A stretch of DNA of 55,346 nt, from contig JAOAHD010000025.1 in NCBI GenBank assembly GCA_026415395.1, forward strand, positions 1-55,346, given 5' to 3'. Of the stretch, positions 1 to 10,024 are shown piece after piece. The notes beneath the pieces were generated by a model. It ran no database searches. It had not been told where the DNA came from and was given only the letters and a program-made list of their open reading frames with translations. How positions within the stretch are numbered: position 1 is the stretch's first letter; each line of letters opens with the position of its first letter. The stretch comes from Candidatus Binatia bacterium. GTDB lineage: Bacteria > Desulfobacterota > Binatia > HRBIN30. The position numbers and the translations under genes were made by a program.

Positions 1-143
1 TTTTGCAACGCGCCGTACACGAACTTTTGTAGCTTTGCGCCCTCGCCCTGGATACGCTTTTGGCACTTGTCGATGGCGGCATGGCTCGTGCCTGCGGCGA
101 GCAGCAGGGCTCCAACGACCGCTGTCACCGTGATTCTCCTCAT
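1..143 (-). CDS. Secreted small Cys-containing protein, N-terminal part (runs off left edge)
   Basis: Reading leftwards from ATG at 143 gives 47 codons without a stop before the window ends. The peptide begins MRRITVTAVVGALLLAAGTS and continues HAAIDKCQKRIQGEGAKL, a classic Sec signal peptide (two Arg, a hydrophobic stretch, cleavage after about residue 22) followed by a Lys/Cys-containing mature start. A strong AGGGAGGG ribosome site lies about 6 bases before the ATG, and a sigma70-like promoter lies about 100 bases upstream. Mature starts of the form DKCQ..I..EG.K are, in my recollection, common among short secreted proteins of Binatia-like genomes, but no function is known to me. The 3' part is missing, so length and domain content cannot be stated. 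Confidence 0.75.
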   Translation of the reverse strand, partial: MRRITVTAVVGALLLAAGTSHAAIDKCQKRIQGEGAKLQKFVYGALQ

Positions 144-237
144 CGAGTACCCTCCCTCGTTGAATAATTTTGCCGCGCTGCTCGCACCTCGAGCGCGGCG
201 CCGTTGCGACCACTGGTTCTTCCTGCGAGCGGCGCCC

Positions 238-267
238 ACCATACGAAGACTCAGGCTCGTTTGTCAA
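238..267 (-). promoter_or_regulatory. Sigma70-like promoter for the secreted-protein gene
   Basis: On the minus strand a perfect -35 box TTGACA (267-262) is followed, after an 18-base spacer, by TATGGT (243-238), which matches the -10 consensus at 4 of 6 positions. Transcription would start near 231 and leave a leader of about 88 bases before the ATG at 143. The boxes are seen in the sequence; promoter activity is inferred. Confidence 0.5.
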
Positions 268-344
268 TACTGAATGTTTACCGTGGGTGCTTTGCCGTGA
301 TTCCGCGGTGCACGTACGCTCCGGAGTCGGGTTAAAACTGCCCA

Positions 345-2876
345 TCAACGGTGCGGTGGTAGCGGAGCCAACGCTTCCACCTCTCGAGCTTGCACCCAGC
401 CGCGCCGGCCATCGCAGCGTTGTGCGAGCAGCCAATCTCCGCGTCGTTCGCGAATCTTCACCGCCGCTCCGGCAGGTAAGCGGAAGTATTCGGTCGCTTG
501 GGGTTCCGGGGCAAATCGTGCCACCGCCGGCATTAATGTGATTCCCGTTCGACTCCACGGGCGAGCCACGTCCGCCCACAGGGCGTTCGTTGCTGCCGCA
601 AGCGCCATGAATGTGGCCGCAACCGCGAGTTGCTGCCAGCGCTTGCGCCAGGTTGGGTGGAGGAAGGCTACCGTCCACAAACCCAACGCGAGCAGGTAAA
701 CGAACGAAGCGGTCTGCCACAGGCTGGCGCGCGACACGCGCGGCGCCAGTGGAAACATCGCTCGCTCCCACCACGGCGCCGCACACGCAGGGGCGCGCGC
801 CTCGCTGCGGGCAAACTCGAGATTGGCCAGGATGTCGGCATCGCGCGGGGCGAGCGCGTGGGCGCGCTCGTAGTTGAGAATGGCTTTGCCGAGGTTGCCG
901 AGCTTGTAGTACGCGTTGCCGAGGTTGAAGAACAGGTTTGCTGAGCCCACTCCTTGGTCCACCACCTTCTCATAGGCAGCAATGGCAGCAGCGTAGTCTT
1001 GCGCCGCATACGCGCTGTTCCCCTGGTGAAACCAGGCGTCGGGCACGGCCGCCGACGCCTGGCGCGCCACGCTGCACAGGAGCCAAGCGAGCAGCCAAAA
1101 GCGCCAGCGCCAAGCGCGCTGGCTTTTGCCGTCGCTTTCTTCAAGCACGCGCTGAAACAGTTGCCAGTGCTCCTCCACCGCGGCGGCTGAAACTTGCTGA
1201 CCGAAACGCACCTCTTCGCACGCTTCCAGAAGGCGGGCGACATCGGCACGGAGGGGCGGGTCAATCGGGAGCTCCGGAACAGTTGCCGCGTCGAGCCGGC
1301 CCGGGGGTAAGGCAAAGCGCTGCCGCAAGTATTCCCGCAAACCGGTGGCGATGACGTCATAAAACCGCTGCGGGTCGCCGGCAGAGCGCGCGGCCGTACA
1401 CTCGGCAAGCACGCGTGCAGCCACTTTCCGGGCTGCGGTGCGCTGCTGGAAAAGGGCATCGGCCGCTTGTTGGCGCCGGCGGCGATCGAAGAGGTAGGCG
1501 GCCACGGGCACAACGAGAAGCCCGCCGTGCACGGCAACGAGCGCGGGCGCACTGCGCTCATGCAAGCGCACCCACCGCCCCGGTTCTTCCTTGATGTACA
1601 CAATGTCGCGCCCGAGCGTCTCGCTCGGAGCCGTGGGTGTCGCAGGAGCAGCCAGCGCTGGCGGGCTTTCGGCGCGCGGGCGCACGGTAACTTCGATCGG
1701 GCGGCTGCGCTCCGTGTGGTAACGGCCCGCTTCGGGGTCGAAGTAGCTGAACTCGATGGGTGGCAGGCTGCTGACTCGCTCGGTGGGAATCGCCACCTGC
1801 TCGAAAACGAACTCGCCCGCTTCCGCGTTCACCGCATGCGGCTCGTACACCCGCCAGGCGGGCGACTCGCGCAGCGCGGGCGGGGACACACCGTCGAGAT
1901 TGCCTTGCCCGCGGAGAACGATCCGGAGCGTGATCGGATCGCCCACGGTCAGTTCGGTCGGGCTTGCCTGCACAGCCAGCGAAAAGCGCCCCACGGCACC
2001 GCTGAACGTAGCGGGTTTGCCTTCTTCCGGAAGCGGCAGCACTTCGAGCGTCACGGGTTCGCTTTCCAAACTCACGGGGCGCCGCTGCGAGAAAAAGGGA
2101 TCGTCAAAAAACCCACCGCGACGCCGCTCGTACACGTTGAGGCGGGTGGTTGCCGGACCGAGCACCAGAGTGCCGGTGCGCAGGGGCGTGAGAGAAGAGG
2201 CAAAGCGCACCACGGTGTAGGTAACCCCGTCGATCTCCTCTTGCGTTTGTGTGGGCTCTTGGAAGCGATCGAGAGCACACCCGTCCGCGGGCAAGCTCGG
2301 GTATTGCAAGTCGCCAGCCCGTACCGCCCCGACATACAACGCCACCTCCACGGGCACTTTTTCGCGCAGGTACAAGCGGGTGCGGGGAACGCGGACGACC
2401 AGGCGCAAGGCGCCCCCGTACGGGCTTGTGGCCTGCCCGCGGCCGGCCACGTGCAGGGTGACCGCTTGCGCCTCGTACCGCTGGCCGCCGTGCAGCACGG
2501 TGAACGGACCGAGGCGGTAGGTGCCCGGTTTTTCCGCCGTGACGCTGTAGCGGTGCTGCACCGACGCCTGCATCCGGCCGTTGATGATGGTCACCTGCGT
2601 GGCCGGGCCGATGTATTCGACACGCACGCCCTCCGTGGCTGCGATCGTTGGAGCAGGCGCATCTTGCGCCCCGGCGATTTCGATGCTGAGCAGGGCGGCC
2701 TCGCCCGCCTGCACGGTGGGCGGCTGCAACGTGGCGCGCACCTCGATGGCCGCGATCGCCGGTTGGGGTGCGGTGGTCGTCAGCAGCGCACCGAGCACGA
2801 TGCAGGCAAAGGCCTTGGCGCCGTCTCGGCCTTTCCGCACTGATCCCCTCGCGTAAAGCACGAGTGCCTCCATCAC
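345..2876 (-). CDS. BatD-BatE fusion protein (aerotolerance operon)
   Basis: 843 residues combining two proteins that are usually separate in Bat operons. Residues 20-43 form a signal peptide. Residues 44-400 are the BatD-type beta-sandwich region. A membrane segment lies near 443-463, followed by a helical region to about 580. Residues 592-609 look like a second signal or membrane helix, exactly where a separate BatE would start. Then come TPR repeats (about 611-690, with NLGNAYYKLGNLGKAILNYE), two membrane helices (about 722-740 and 750-768) and an SH3-like C-terminus (about 775-836). BatD and BatE are membrane and periplasmic proteins tied to oxygen tolerance or envelope integrity in Bacteroidetes and spirochaetes; their mechanism is not settled. 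The start ATG overlaps the stop of the preceding gene as ATGA. It is the last gene of the operon. Confidence 0.88.
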   Translation of the reverse strand: MMEALVLYARGSVRKGRDGAKAFACIVLGALLTTTAPQPAIAAIEVRATLQPPTVQAGEAALLSIEIAGAQDAPAPTIAATEGVRVEYIGPATQVTIINGRMQASVQHRYSVTAEKPGTYRLGPFTVLHGGQRYEAQAVTLHVAGRGQATSPYGGALRLVVRVPRTRLYLREKVPVEVALYVGAVRAGDLQYPSLPADGCALDRFQEPTQTQEEIDGVTYTVVRFASSLTPLRTGTLVLGPATTRLNVYERRRGGFFDDPFFSQRRPVSLESEPVTLEVLPLPEEGKPATFSGAVGRFSLAVQASPTELTVGDPITLRIVLRGQGNLDGVSPPALRESPAWRVYEPHAVNAEAGEFVFEQVAIPTERVSSLPPIEFSYFDPEAGRYHTERSRPIEVTVRPRAESPPALAAPATPTAPSETLGRDIVYIKEEPGRWVRLHERSAPALVAVHGGLLVVPVAAYLFDRRRRQQAADALFQQRTAARKVAARVLAECTAARSAGDPQRFYDVIATGLREYLRQRFALPPGRLDAATVPELPIDPPLRADVARLLEACEEVRFGQQVSAAAVEEHWQLFQRVLEESDGKSQRAWRWRFWLLAWLLCSVARQASAAVPDAWFHQGNSAYAAQDYAAAIAAYEKVVDQGVGSANLFFNLGNAYYKLGNLGKAILNYERAHALAPRDADILANLEFARSEARAPACAAPWWERAMFPLAPRVSRASLWQTASFVYLLALGLWTVAFLHPTWRKRWQQLAVAATFMALAAATNALWADVARPWSRTGITLMPAVARFAPEPQATEYFRLPAGAAVKIRERRGDWLLAQRCDGRRGWVQAREVEALAPLPPHR

Positions 2877-3787
2877 CAGTCTTGCGCCGGCTCTGCCACC
2901 ACGCCGTGCTGTTGCTGCCGCCAGAATTCCATCGGCGACAGTTCCTCTTGACGCGCCGTATCGATGAGCGCGCGAGCCTCACGCCGATCGCGTGCTTCCT
3001 CGCTACTGGAAGCCACGGCCTCCCCCGTGCCGGCTCCCCCCTGCGGTTCGCCAGTGCTTTCCTCCTCGCTGGTCTCTGCACCGCTCGGCGCTTGTGCTTG
3101 TTCTTCTTGGCTCGCTCGCGGCTCGCTCGGCGCATTTTGCCCCCCGGCTTGCTGCTCGGAGTGTTCTTGTTGGTCCTGTGCTTGCTGTTGCTGGCCGCTG
3201 CTGTCGGAGGGCGCCGGTGGGGTTTGTTCCGCTGCTTGCTCCTGGTTCGCGGGCGTCGGCGGCGGCTGCTGCTCGCCCGCAGGCGGTGTGGGCTGCTGCT
3301 TGGCCGTTTCCTCCAGGCGTTTGCGGAGTTCTTCCATTTTTCGCTGCGTGTATTCGTAGTTGAACTTGGCGTCCTCGTCGTTGGGGGCGCGGCTCAGCGC
3401 GCGCCGGTACTCGACGAGCGCTTCGGCGTACTTGGCTAGAGCTTCTTGGGGGCGATCCTGCTCTTGCCCTTGTGCGATGCGGAAGAGCGCGTTCGCGCTG
3501 TTGTAAATCGCGCGGGCGGCCAACTCCGGGTCGGCTTTGTCCGCCCGCACCCGCCGGTATGCTTGCACTGCGGCTTCGTACTGTTTGGCACGGTAGTGGG
3601 CGTTGCCGAGGTTGTACGCAATCAGCGGCGAGTCCGGCTCGTCGGCGAGTGCCTGGCCGAGTTTGTCCACCGCAGCTTCGGCTTTCCCTTCGCCGAGCAA
3701 CCGTTCCGCAGCCCGCAGGTTGTCGTTTGCCGGGGCGAGCCACGAGCTGCCGAGGAAGAGCAAGGGCAACACTGCGAGGACGCTCAC
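2873..3787 (-). CDS. BatC-like TPR protein with Q/P/E-rich tail
   Basis: 304 residues from GTG at 3787. This start is chosen because GAGGAGG sits 6 bases upstream and GTGA overlaps the stop of batB; the open frame extends further upstream but into the neighbour. It begins with a short hydrophobic export signal (VSVLAVLPLLFLG). Tetratricopeptide repeats follow (roughly 20-145, including PLIAYNLGNAHYRAKQYEAA), then a low-complexity stretch rich in Gln, Pro, Glu and Ala (about 165-265) and a short conserved tail ending EFWRQQQ. TPR proteins at this place in Bat operons are called BatC or BatE and probably act as periplasmic scaffolds for the von Willebrand factor A proteins encoded just upstream. 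Assignment rests on the repeats and on gene order. Confidence 0.82.
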   Translation of the reverse strand: MSVLAVLPLLFLGSSWLAPANDNLRAAERLLGEGKAEAAVDKLGQALADEPDSPLIAYNLGNAHYRAKQYEAAVQAYRRVRADKADPELAARAIYNSANALFRIAQGQEQDRPQEALAKYAEALVEYRRALSRAPNDEDAKFNYEYTQRKMEELRKRLEETAKQQPTPPAGEQQPPPTPANQEQAAEQTPPAPSDSSGQQQQAQDQQEHSEQQAGGQNAPSEPRASQEEQAQAPSGAETSEEESTGEPQGGAGTGEAVASSSEEARDRREARALIDTARQEELSPMEFWRQQQHGVVAEPAQDW

Positions 3788-4812
3788 CGCTGACCTCCTC
3801 TTGTTTGCCGCGCGGCGCGGCGGACGAGCCAGTAGGGTTCGAAGACGAGCAACAGGACCGCAGGTGCAAGCAGCCACCAGAAGCGATGCTCCATCCGCTT
3901 TTCGAGCGTGCTCTTGCGCTCGCGCTTGTCGAGCTTGGCTAAGTGTTCCTCGTACAGTGTTTCCAAGCCGAGTTGGCTCGTGCTGCCGCGCAGGAACGCA
4001 CCGCCAGTTTTCTCCGCAATTTTTTGCAGGGTGACCTCATCGAGGCGCGACTTCACCACCTGCCCGCGACGATCTTTGAGGAAGCCTCCCTGTCCCTTCT
4101 CGCTCGTAGGGATGAGTTCGCCCTCCGGGGAGCCGACGCCCACGGTGTAAATTCTCACCCCGCTTTGGGCAGCGAGCTCAATCGCCTCGTCTACCCCGCC
4201 TTCATGGTCTTCCCCGTCGGTCAGCAACACCACCGCGCGGTACGTGCCTTCGTGACCCTCGAAGGCCTGCAGGGCCGTGCGGATGGCAGCCGCTAGCGAT
4301 GTGCCGCCGCGCGGAACGATGCCGACGTCGGTGGCCCGCAGCGTTTCCAAGAAAGCATTGTAGTCCAGGGTGAGCGGGCACTGAGTGAAGGCGGTGCCCG
4401 CGAAGGCCACCAACGCCACACGATCGCCGCGGAGCTTTTTGACCAAGTCCTGGATTTCCAGTTTGGCGCGCAGCAAGCGGCTCGGCTTGACGTCTTGCGC
4501 CAGCATGCTGCGCGAAGTGTCGAGGGCAATCACCAGGTCGATCCCTTGCCCCCGCACCTCTTGCCAACGAAAGCCCCACTGCGGGCCAGCAGCCGCAGCA
4601 GTGAGCAGCACGACCGTGAGCGCGGGCACTGCCCACGACCAGCCCTCGGGCTCGAGCCGTGCCGAGGGGGCGAACTTGTGCCAGAGGTGCAGCGCCGCAA
4701 ACCGCTCGTAGGCGCGGCGGCGCCGTCGCTCCGCAAGGGCGAGCAGCACCACGAGCAGTGGCACGAGGGCAAGGAGCACCAACAGCGTTGGTTTGTACCA
4801 GGGAATCGTCAC
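3784..4812 (-). CDS. batB: BatB-like von Willebrand factor A membrane protein
   Basis: 342 residues from GTG at 4812, which forms a GTGA overlap with the stop of batA. Two N-terminal membrane helices (about 8-27 and 59-75) precede a VWA domain. The metal-ion site DxSxS is intact as DTSRS (98-102), with a later TDGED loop (near 200) and a Thr-containing GGTSL motif. A C-terminal membrane helix (HRFWWLLAPAVLLLVF) anchors the far end, so the VWA domain sits between membrane segments, as in the Bat family. VWA domains bind protein partners through a bound divalent metal. Together with BatA, and probably loaded by the MoxR ATPase of the same operon, it is expected to work in the envelope; the molecular target is unknown. 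Confidence 0.87.
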   Translation of the reverse strand: MTIPWYKPTLLVLLALVPLLVVLLALAERRRRRAYERFAALHLWHKFAPSARLEPEGWSWAVPALTVVLLTAAAAGPQWGFRWQEVRGQGIDLVIALDTSRSMLAQDVKPSRLLRAKLEIQDLVKKLRGDRVALVAFAGTAFTQCPLTLDYNAFLETLRATDVGIVPRGGTSLAAAIRTALQAFEGHEGTYRAVVLLTDGEDHEGGVDEAIELAAQSGVRIYTVGVGSPEGELIPTSEKGQGGFLKDRRGQVVKSRLDEVTLQKIAEKTGGAFLRGSTSQLGLETLYEEHLAKLDKRERKSTLEKRMEHRFWWLLAPAVLLLVFEPYWLVRRAARQTRGGQR

Positions 4813-5804
4813 GGCACCACCCGAAGCCAAGTGTGGCGAAGGACGAGCTCGCTGACGTACAACAACAGGCCAGCGAGAATAAACCACGGATAGGCGTCTT
4901 CGTACGCGTGGTAGCGCGGGGCGGTAAACTCGGTGCGCTCCATGCGGTCGATCTCGTTGTACACTTGCCGCAAGCTCGCAGTGTCGGTGGCGCGGAAGTA
5001 CCGACCGCCGGTGAGCTCGGCGACTTCTTGTAGCGTGGCTTCGTCGACATCCACCGGCATGGGCCGGTACACCCGATTCCCGAACACATCGCGGGCGGGA
5101 AACGGGGCCAGTCCGCGGGTGCCCGCGCCGATGGTGTACACACGAATACCGAGGGTGGCGGCAGCTTCCGCGGCTGTTTTCGGCGACACCTTTCCAGCAT
5201 TGTTTTGCCCGTCGGTGAGCAGCACGATGACTTTACTTTTGGCGTCCGAAGCCTCCAGGCGCCCAGCGGCGGTCGCCAGCGCCGATCCGATGGCCGTGCC
5301 ATCTTCGATCATCCCGATTTGCACGCGCTCCAGGTTGCGCAGTAGCCAGCCGTGATCGAGCGTGAGCGGGCACTGCGTGTACGGCCGACCCGCAAACACC
5401 ACCAGGCCAATGCGATCGTTGCGCCGGCGCGCCACGAACTCGCGCACAACGTCTTTGACCACTTCGAGGCGGTTGGCGCGCTCCCCGGAAGGCTTGGTGA
5501 AATCCTCCGCCAACATGCTGCCGGAGATATCGACGGCCAAGACAATATCGATACCTTCGCCGCGGTACTCGCTTTCCGCCGTGCCGTACTGCGGGCGGCT
5601 GGCGGCCACCACGAGCGCGGCGAGGCAGAGGGTGCGGAGGGCGTTCGGCAGCCATTGCCAGCGGACGCGTCCGAGGGGAGCGCTGGGCAGGTGCGGAAAA
5701 AAGGGCAGAGGAGCCGCCTCGTTCGTCGTGGGACGGTTCCACCACCAGAGGAGCAAGGGCAGAAATGCGAGCAGCAGCAGTACCCACGGATACTCAAGCT
5801 GCAC
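4809..5804 (-). CDS. batA: BatA-like von Willebrand factor A membrane protein
   Basis: 331 residues from a GTG at 5804 preceded by GGAGGAGG. Two N-terminal membrane helices (about 5-22 and 55-70), a VWA domain with an intact metal site DISGS (92-96), the QCPLTLDH motif shared with BatB, a TDGQNN loop and a C-terminal membrane helix (PWFILAGLLLYVSELVL). The paired VWA genes batA and batB, overlapping by GTGA, are the signature of the Bat operon. The start overlaps the end of the upstream BatD-like gene by 11 bases, implying coupled translation. Whether it acts in aerotolerance here is inference from family and operon. Confidence 0.88.
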   Translation of the reverse strand: MQLEYPWVLLLLAFLPLLLWWWNRPTTNEAAPLPFFPHLPSAPLGRVRWQWLPNALRTLCLAALVVAASRPQYGTAESEYRGEGIDIVLAVDISGSMLAEDFTKPSGERANRLEVVKDVVREFVARRRNDRIGLVVFAGRPYTQCPLTLDHGWLLRNLERVQIGMIEDGTAIGSALATAAGRLEASDAKSKVIVLLTDGQNNAGKVSPKTAAEAAATLGIRVYTIGAGTRGLAPFPARDVFGNRVYRPMPVDVDEATLQEVAELTGGRYFRATDTASLRQVYNEIDRMERTEFTAPRYHAYEDAYPWFILAGLLLYVSELVLRHTWLRVVP

Positions 5805-6809
5805 GGCGTTCCTCCTCCGCAGTTGTAGTCAGTTTGGTTTCGTCGACGAAGCGGCGGGCGCTGCGGTAGGCAGCCTCGGCATCGGCGAAGCTCGGCACCG
5901 CGCGCGCAAACTTCACCAAATCGGCTTGCACGAGGAAGTCGGCAAGCAACTCGCGCTGCGCGGCCGTGAGGCGGCTGTCGGTGCGGGCGGCAGCGAGAAA
6001 TTCTTCCGTGGTCATTTCCGGAGCGCGGAGATGGAAGCGCTCCTCCAAGTACTTCCGCACGATGCTGCTGAGTTCAACGTAGTAAGGCTCCCAGCGCCCT
6101 TCTTGGAGATCGTGCCGCGCCCACAAGCGATCGAGCGCGCGCAGGGCGATCTCGTGCGGCGGAGGCGGTGGGACTACGTAGGCCTTCTTGGGGCGATTGA
6201 AGAGAAACCACAGAGCCGCGGCGAGTGCGAGCAAGCCTGCGAGCGAGGCGGCTCCGAAGTACAACGGACGGTAGTCTCTCGGTGCCGAGACCAGCGGCTT
6301 GATGTCGCGGATGTCGGTGGCCCCTTCGTTCTTCGGAAGCACACTGCGGACTTCGACAGTGACCTCGTTGCCTTGCACCGCGTGTTTCCCTTCTCCCTGT
6401 TGCACCTGCACGGTGGGCGCGGGCAGCACGTAGCGGCCAGTGTCGAAGGTGGTGAGTGTGTACCAGTGAGCGGTGCGCACGCGGCCGTTGTGGCTGCGGG
6501 GCGGTTCCGAGCCGAAGTCGACAATTTCGAACACCCCTATGCGCTCCGCGAGCACGGGCACGCTGAGCTTGGTTCCTTCCGGCGCCTCCACCTCGATCGT
6601 GTAGCGCAGGCGGTCGCCAATGGTGACGTGTGCAGGCTCGGCGTGGGCGCGCACGAGTACCAAGGGAGTGTCCGGTGAAGCCGCGGCTTCCGGGGTTGCC
6701 GTGGTTTGCAACGGAGGGGGCGACTCCTGGCTGGCAGCGGGCTGGGGTGCGGCGGCAGCGAGCAAGAGGCAGAGCAGAACTGGTAACGGGATGCGGATAC
6801 GGGCAGCTG

Positions 6810-6813
<4 letters not shown>
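5794..6813 (-). CDS. BatD-like (DUF4381-type) membrane protein
   Basis: 339 residues with a signal peptide (first 28, ending AAAPQPAASQ), a beta-rich periplasmic domain (about 50-155, containing VTIGDRLRYTIEVEAPEG), one membrane helix (about 187-207) and a cytoplasmic helical tail with the motif SSIVRKYLEERFHLRAPEMT, typical of the protein usually encoded between the DUF58 and VWA genes of MoxR/Bat operons. The ATG overlaps the stop of the DUF58 gene as ATGA. The longer fused BatD at the operon end repeats this plan, including an EYLRQRF motif in its own tail, so the operon encodes two BatD-type proteins of different length. Confidence 0.78.
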
Positions 6814-7685
<872 letters not shown>

Positions 7686-7752
7686 GGTGTCCAAGCCCTG
7701 CACGCGCGCGGGGAACCGTCAGCCGCAAGGCATTCGCCAGTGCTGCCGTGCC

Positions 7753-8742
7753 TCACGGTACGGGAACGCCATCGAGCACGCGTTTGACGATTTCGTCAGC
7801 TGTGATGTCCTCGGCCTCGGCTTCGTAGGAGACAATGACGCGGTGCCGGAGCACGTCCGGCGCCAGGGATTTCACGTCCTGGGGGGTGACGTAGCCGCGG
7901 CCTTGCAGGAGGGCGTGGGCCTTGGCCGCCAGGGTTAAGTACAACGTGGCGCGGGGCGAGGCGCCGTACTGAATCCAGCGCTGCAGGTCGAGCTGGTATG
8001 CTTGAGGCTCGCGTGTGGCGAACACCAGGTCGACAATGTAGTCCTTGATCTTGTCGTCCACGTACACTTGGTCGACGAGTTGGCGGAGCCGCACGATGTC
8101 GCGCGTGGAGAGCACCGGCGCCGGCTCCGGGGGCGGTAAGGTGGAGGCCATGCGGTCGAGAATCTGCCGTTCCTCGCTTTTACTCGGGTACTGGATGGTG
8201 AGCTTCAGCATGAAGCGATCCACTTGTGCTTCGGGCAGCGGGTACGTGCCTTCTTGTTCGATGGGGTTTTGGGTGGCCAACACGAGGAAGGGATCGGGAA
8301 GCGGGTGGGTTTCTTCGCCGATGGTCACTTGCCGCTCTTGCATCGCCTCGAGCAAGGCACTTTGTACCTTGGCCGGGGCGCGATTGATTTCGTCGGCCAA
8401 CACGATGTTGGCGAAGATCGGCCCCTTCTTCGTGGTGAACGTGCCGTTTTGCGGCTGGTAGACGAGGGTGCCGATTAAGTCGGCCGGCAGCAGATCGGGC
8501 GTGAACTGCACGCGCTGGAAACTCGCGTCGATCGTGCGCGCCAAGGTTTTGATCGACAAGGTCTTGGCCAAGCCCGGCACTCCTTCGAGGAGCACGTGGC
8601 CGTTTGCGAGCAAGCCGATGAGCAGGCGGTCGACCAGCGCGCGCTGGCCGACGATGACCCGGCCAATTTCTTCGCGCACGCGAAAGAGCTGGGTGGCTTC
8701 TTGACGCAGTTGCTCTTGCAACAAACTCGTTCCTGCTTCCAT
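7753..8742 (-). CDS. MoxR-family AAA+ ATPase
   Basis: 329 residues from ATG at 8742, preceded by AGGAGG about 10 bases upstream. Walker A GVPGLAKT (54-61), Walker B LADEIN (115-120), sensor-1 region LATQNPIEQEGTYPLPEAQ and the C-terminal lid with GASPRATLYL are all intact. MoxR ATPases act as chaperone-like remodellers that load metals or assemble VWA-domain partners. It is the first gene of the minus-strand operon of seven genes and presumably drives the BatA/BatB machinery. The gene upstream, msrBA, is divergent, so the 214 bases between them probably hold both promoters; I could not identify the boxes with confidence. Confidence 0.92.
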   Translation of the reverse strand: MEAGTSLLQEQLRQEATQLFRVREEIGRVIVGQRALVDRLLIGLLANGHVLLEGVPGLAKTLSIKTLARTIDASFQRVQFTPDLLPADLIGTLVYQPQNGTFTTKKGPIFANIVLADEINRAPAKVQSALLEAMQERQVTIGEETHPLPDPFLVLATQNPIEQEGTYPLPEAQVDRFMLKLTIQYPSKSEERQILDRMASTLPPPEPAPVLSTRDIVRLRQLVDQVYVDDKIKDYIVDLVFATREPQAYQLDLQRWIQYGASPRATLYLTLAAKAHALLQGRGYVTPQDVKSLAPDVLRHRVIVSYEAEAEDITADEIVKRVLDGVPVP

Positions 8743-8956
8743 CCTGGTTTGTTCCTCCTGCGCTTGCGGTTGCCGGCGGAACACCGTGCCGCGCCGGCGC
8801 GCAACGCGCCCTCAGACGTGGCTGTGGTCGCTTTGCTTCAAACGCATGTTGGTGGCGCCATGTGCGAGGCAACGACTCTTACCATCGATGCGCGAGCGCG
8901 CAAGTTTGCGACCGCCTCCCGTGCAACGCGGCGAGCGGTGTGGCACATTGGGGGCT

Positions 8957-10024
8957 GTGGCGGTTTCCTGCTGGAAAGCGTGCTCGTGGATTTTCCTGGT
9001 GGCCGTGCTGCTCTCCGCTTGCCGGAGTGCGGACGTGATGCCACAAGTGGGAGCGAAAGGAGTGGAGCGAGAACGTATGCGTCCGCGTTATTCCCCGTCG
9101 CTGTACGACATCACCCCGCTGTCGCGCGAGGAAGTGGAGCGCCTGGCTGCGCGGCTCGATGCTGAGGCCTACCGTGTGACCCAGCGCGCAGGAACCGAGC
9201 CGCCGTTTTGCGGGCAGTTTGTCGATCATCACGAGCCCGGGGTGTACGCGTGCGTGGTGTGCGGGCTTCCGCTGTACAAGAGCGAGCACAAGTTCCACTC
9301 TGGCACCGGGTGGCCGTCGTTCTATCGGGAGTTCGACCGCGCGCACGTAGAGCGCCGATTGGACTTGTCGCACGGGATGGTGCGCACGGAGATTGTTTGC
9401 GTGCGGTGCGGAGCGCACTTAGGGCATGTGTTCGATGACGGTCCGCCGCCCACGGGAGAGCGGCACTGTCTCAACTCCGCCGCACTCACGTTTTACAAGG
9501 AGGGCGAGCCGCTGCCGCCGGAAAGCCAGCCCGTGCCGGCGGAAGTGGCCTATTTTGCCGGTGGCTGTTTTTGGGGCATCGAGCATTATTTCCAGCAGGG
9601 CCCGGGGGTGATCGATGCGGTGTCGGGCTACATGCAGGGGCACGTGGAGCAGCCGACGTACGAGCAAGTCTGCTCAGGCAACACCGGGCATGCGGAGACG
9701 GTCAAGGTGGTGTACGACCCGCGCCGCATCACCTACCGGCGGCTGCTAGAGGCGTTTTTCCGCATGCACGACCCCACGCAGTGGAACCGCCAGGGCCCGG
9801 ACATTGGCGAGCAGTACCGCTCAGGCATTTGGTACGTGAACGAAGAACAGCGGCGGCAGGCGGAAGAGTACATCAAGGATCTCGAGGCGAGTGGCCGCTA
9901 CGGCGGGCGCAAAATTGTAACGCTGGTGGAACCGGCAAAAACCTTTTGGCCAGCCGAGGATTACCATCAGGATTACATCGCCAAGACCGGACGCCCCTGC
10001 CACGTGTCGAACCCCTGGGAGTAA
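8957..10024 (+). CDS. msrBA: Bifunctional methionine sulfoxide reductase MsrB-MsrA, probable lipoprotein
   Basis: 355 residues from GTG at 8957. The order is MsrB then MsrA, the reverse of the common MsrA-MsrB fusion. MsrB: zinc cysteines CVVC and CVRC, HSGTGWPSFY, and catalytic Cys in GERHCLNSAALTF. MsrA: catalytic GCFWGIEHYF. Together they reduce both S- and R-epimers of methionine sulfoxide in oxidised proteins. The first 22 codons read as a lipoprotein signal (hydrophobic WIFLVAVLLSAC, lipobox Cys), which would put the enzyme in the envelope. If that start is wrong, ATG at 9077 gives a cytoplasmic enzyme starting MRPRYSPSLYD. It lies divergently beside the Bat operon, fitting an envelope oxidative-stress theme. 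Confidence 0.9.
   Translation: MAVSCWKACSWIFLVAVLLSACRSADVMPQVGAKGVERERMRPRYSPSLYDITPLSREEVERLAARLDAEAYRVTQRAGTEPPFCGQFVDHHEPGVYACVVCGLPLYKSEHKFHSGTGWPSFYREFDRAHVERRLDLSHGMVRTEIVCVRCGAHLGHVFDDGPPPTGERHCLNSAALTFYKEGEPLPPESQPVPAEVAYFAGGCFWGIEHYFQQGPGVIDAVSGYMQGHVEQPTYEQVCSGNTGHAETVKVVYDPRRITYRRLLEAFFRMHDPTQWNRQGPDIGEQYRSGIWYVNEEQRRQAEEYIKDLEASGRYGGRKIVTLVEPAKTFWPAEDYHQDYIAKTGRPCHVSNPWE

Noticed and set aside
1467-2843. 458-codon plus-strand ORF antisense to the BatD-BatE gene
   Set aside because: It shows no domains and sits entirely opposite a well-supported gene with conserved motifs and coupled neighbours.
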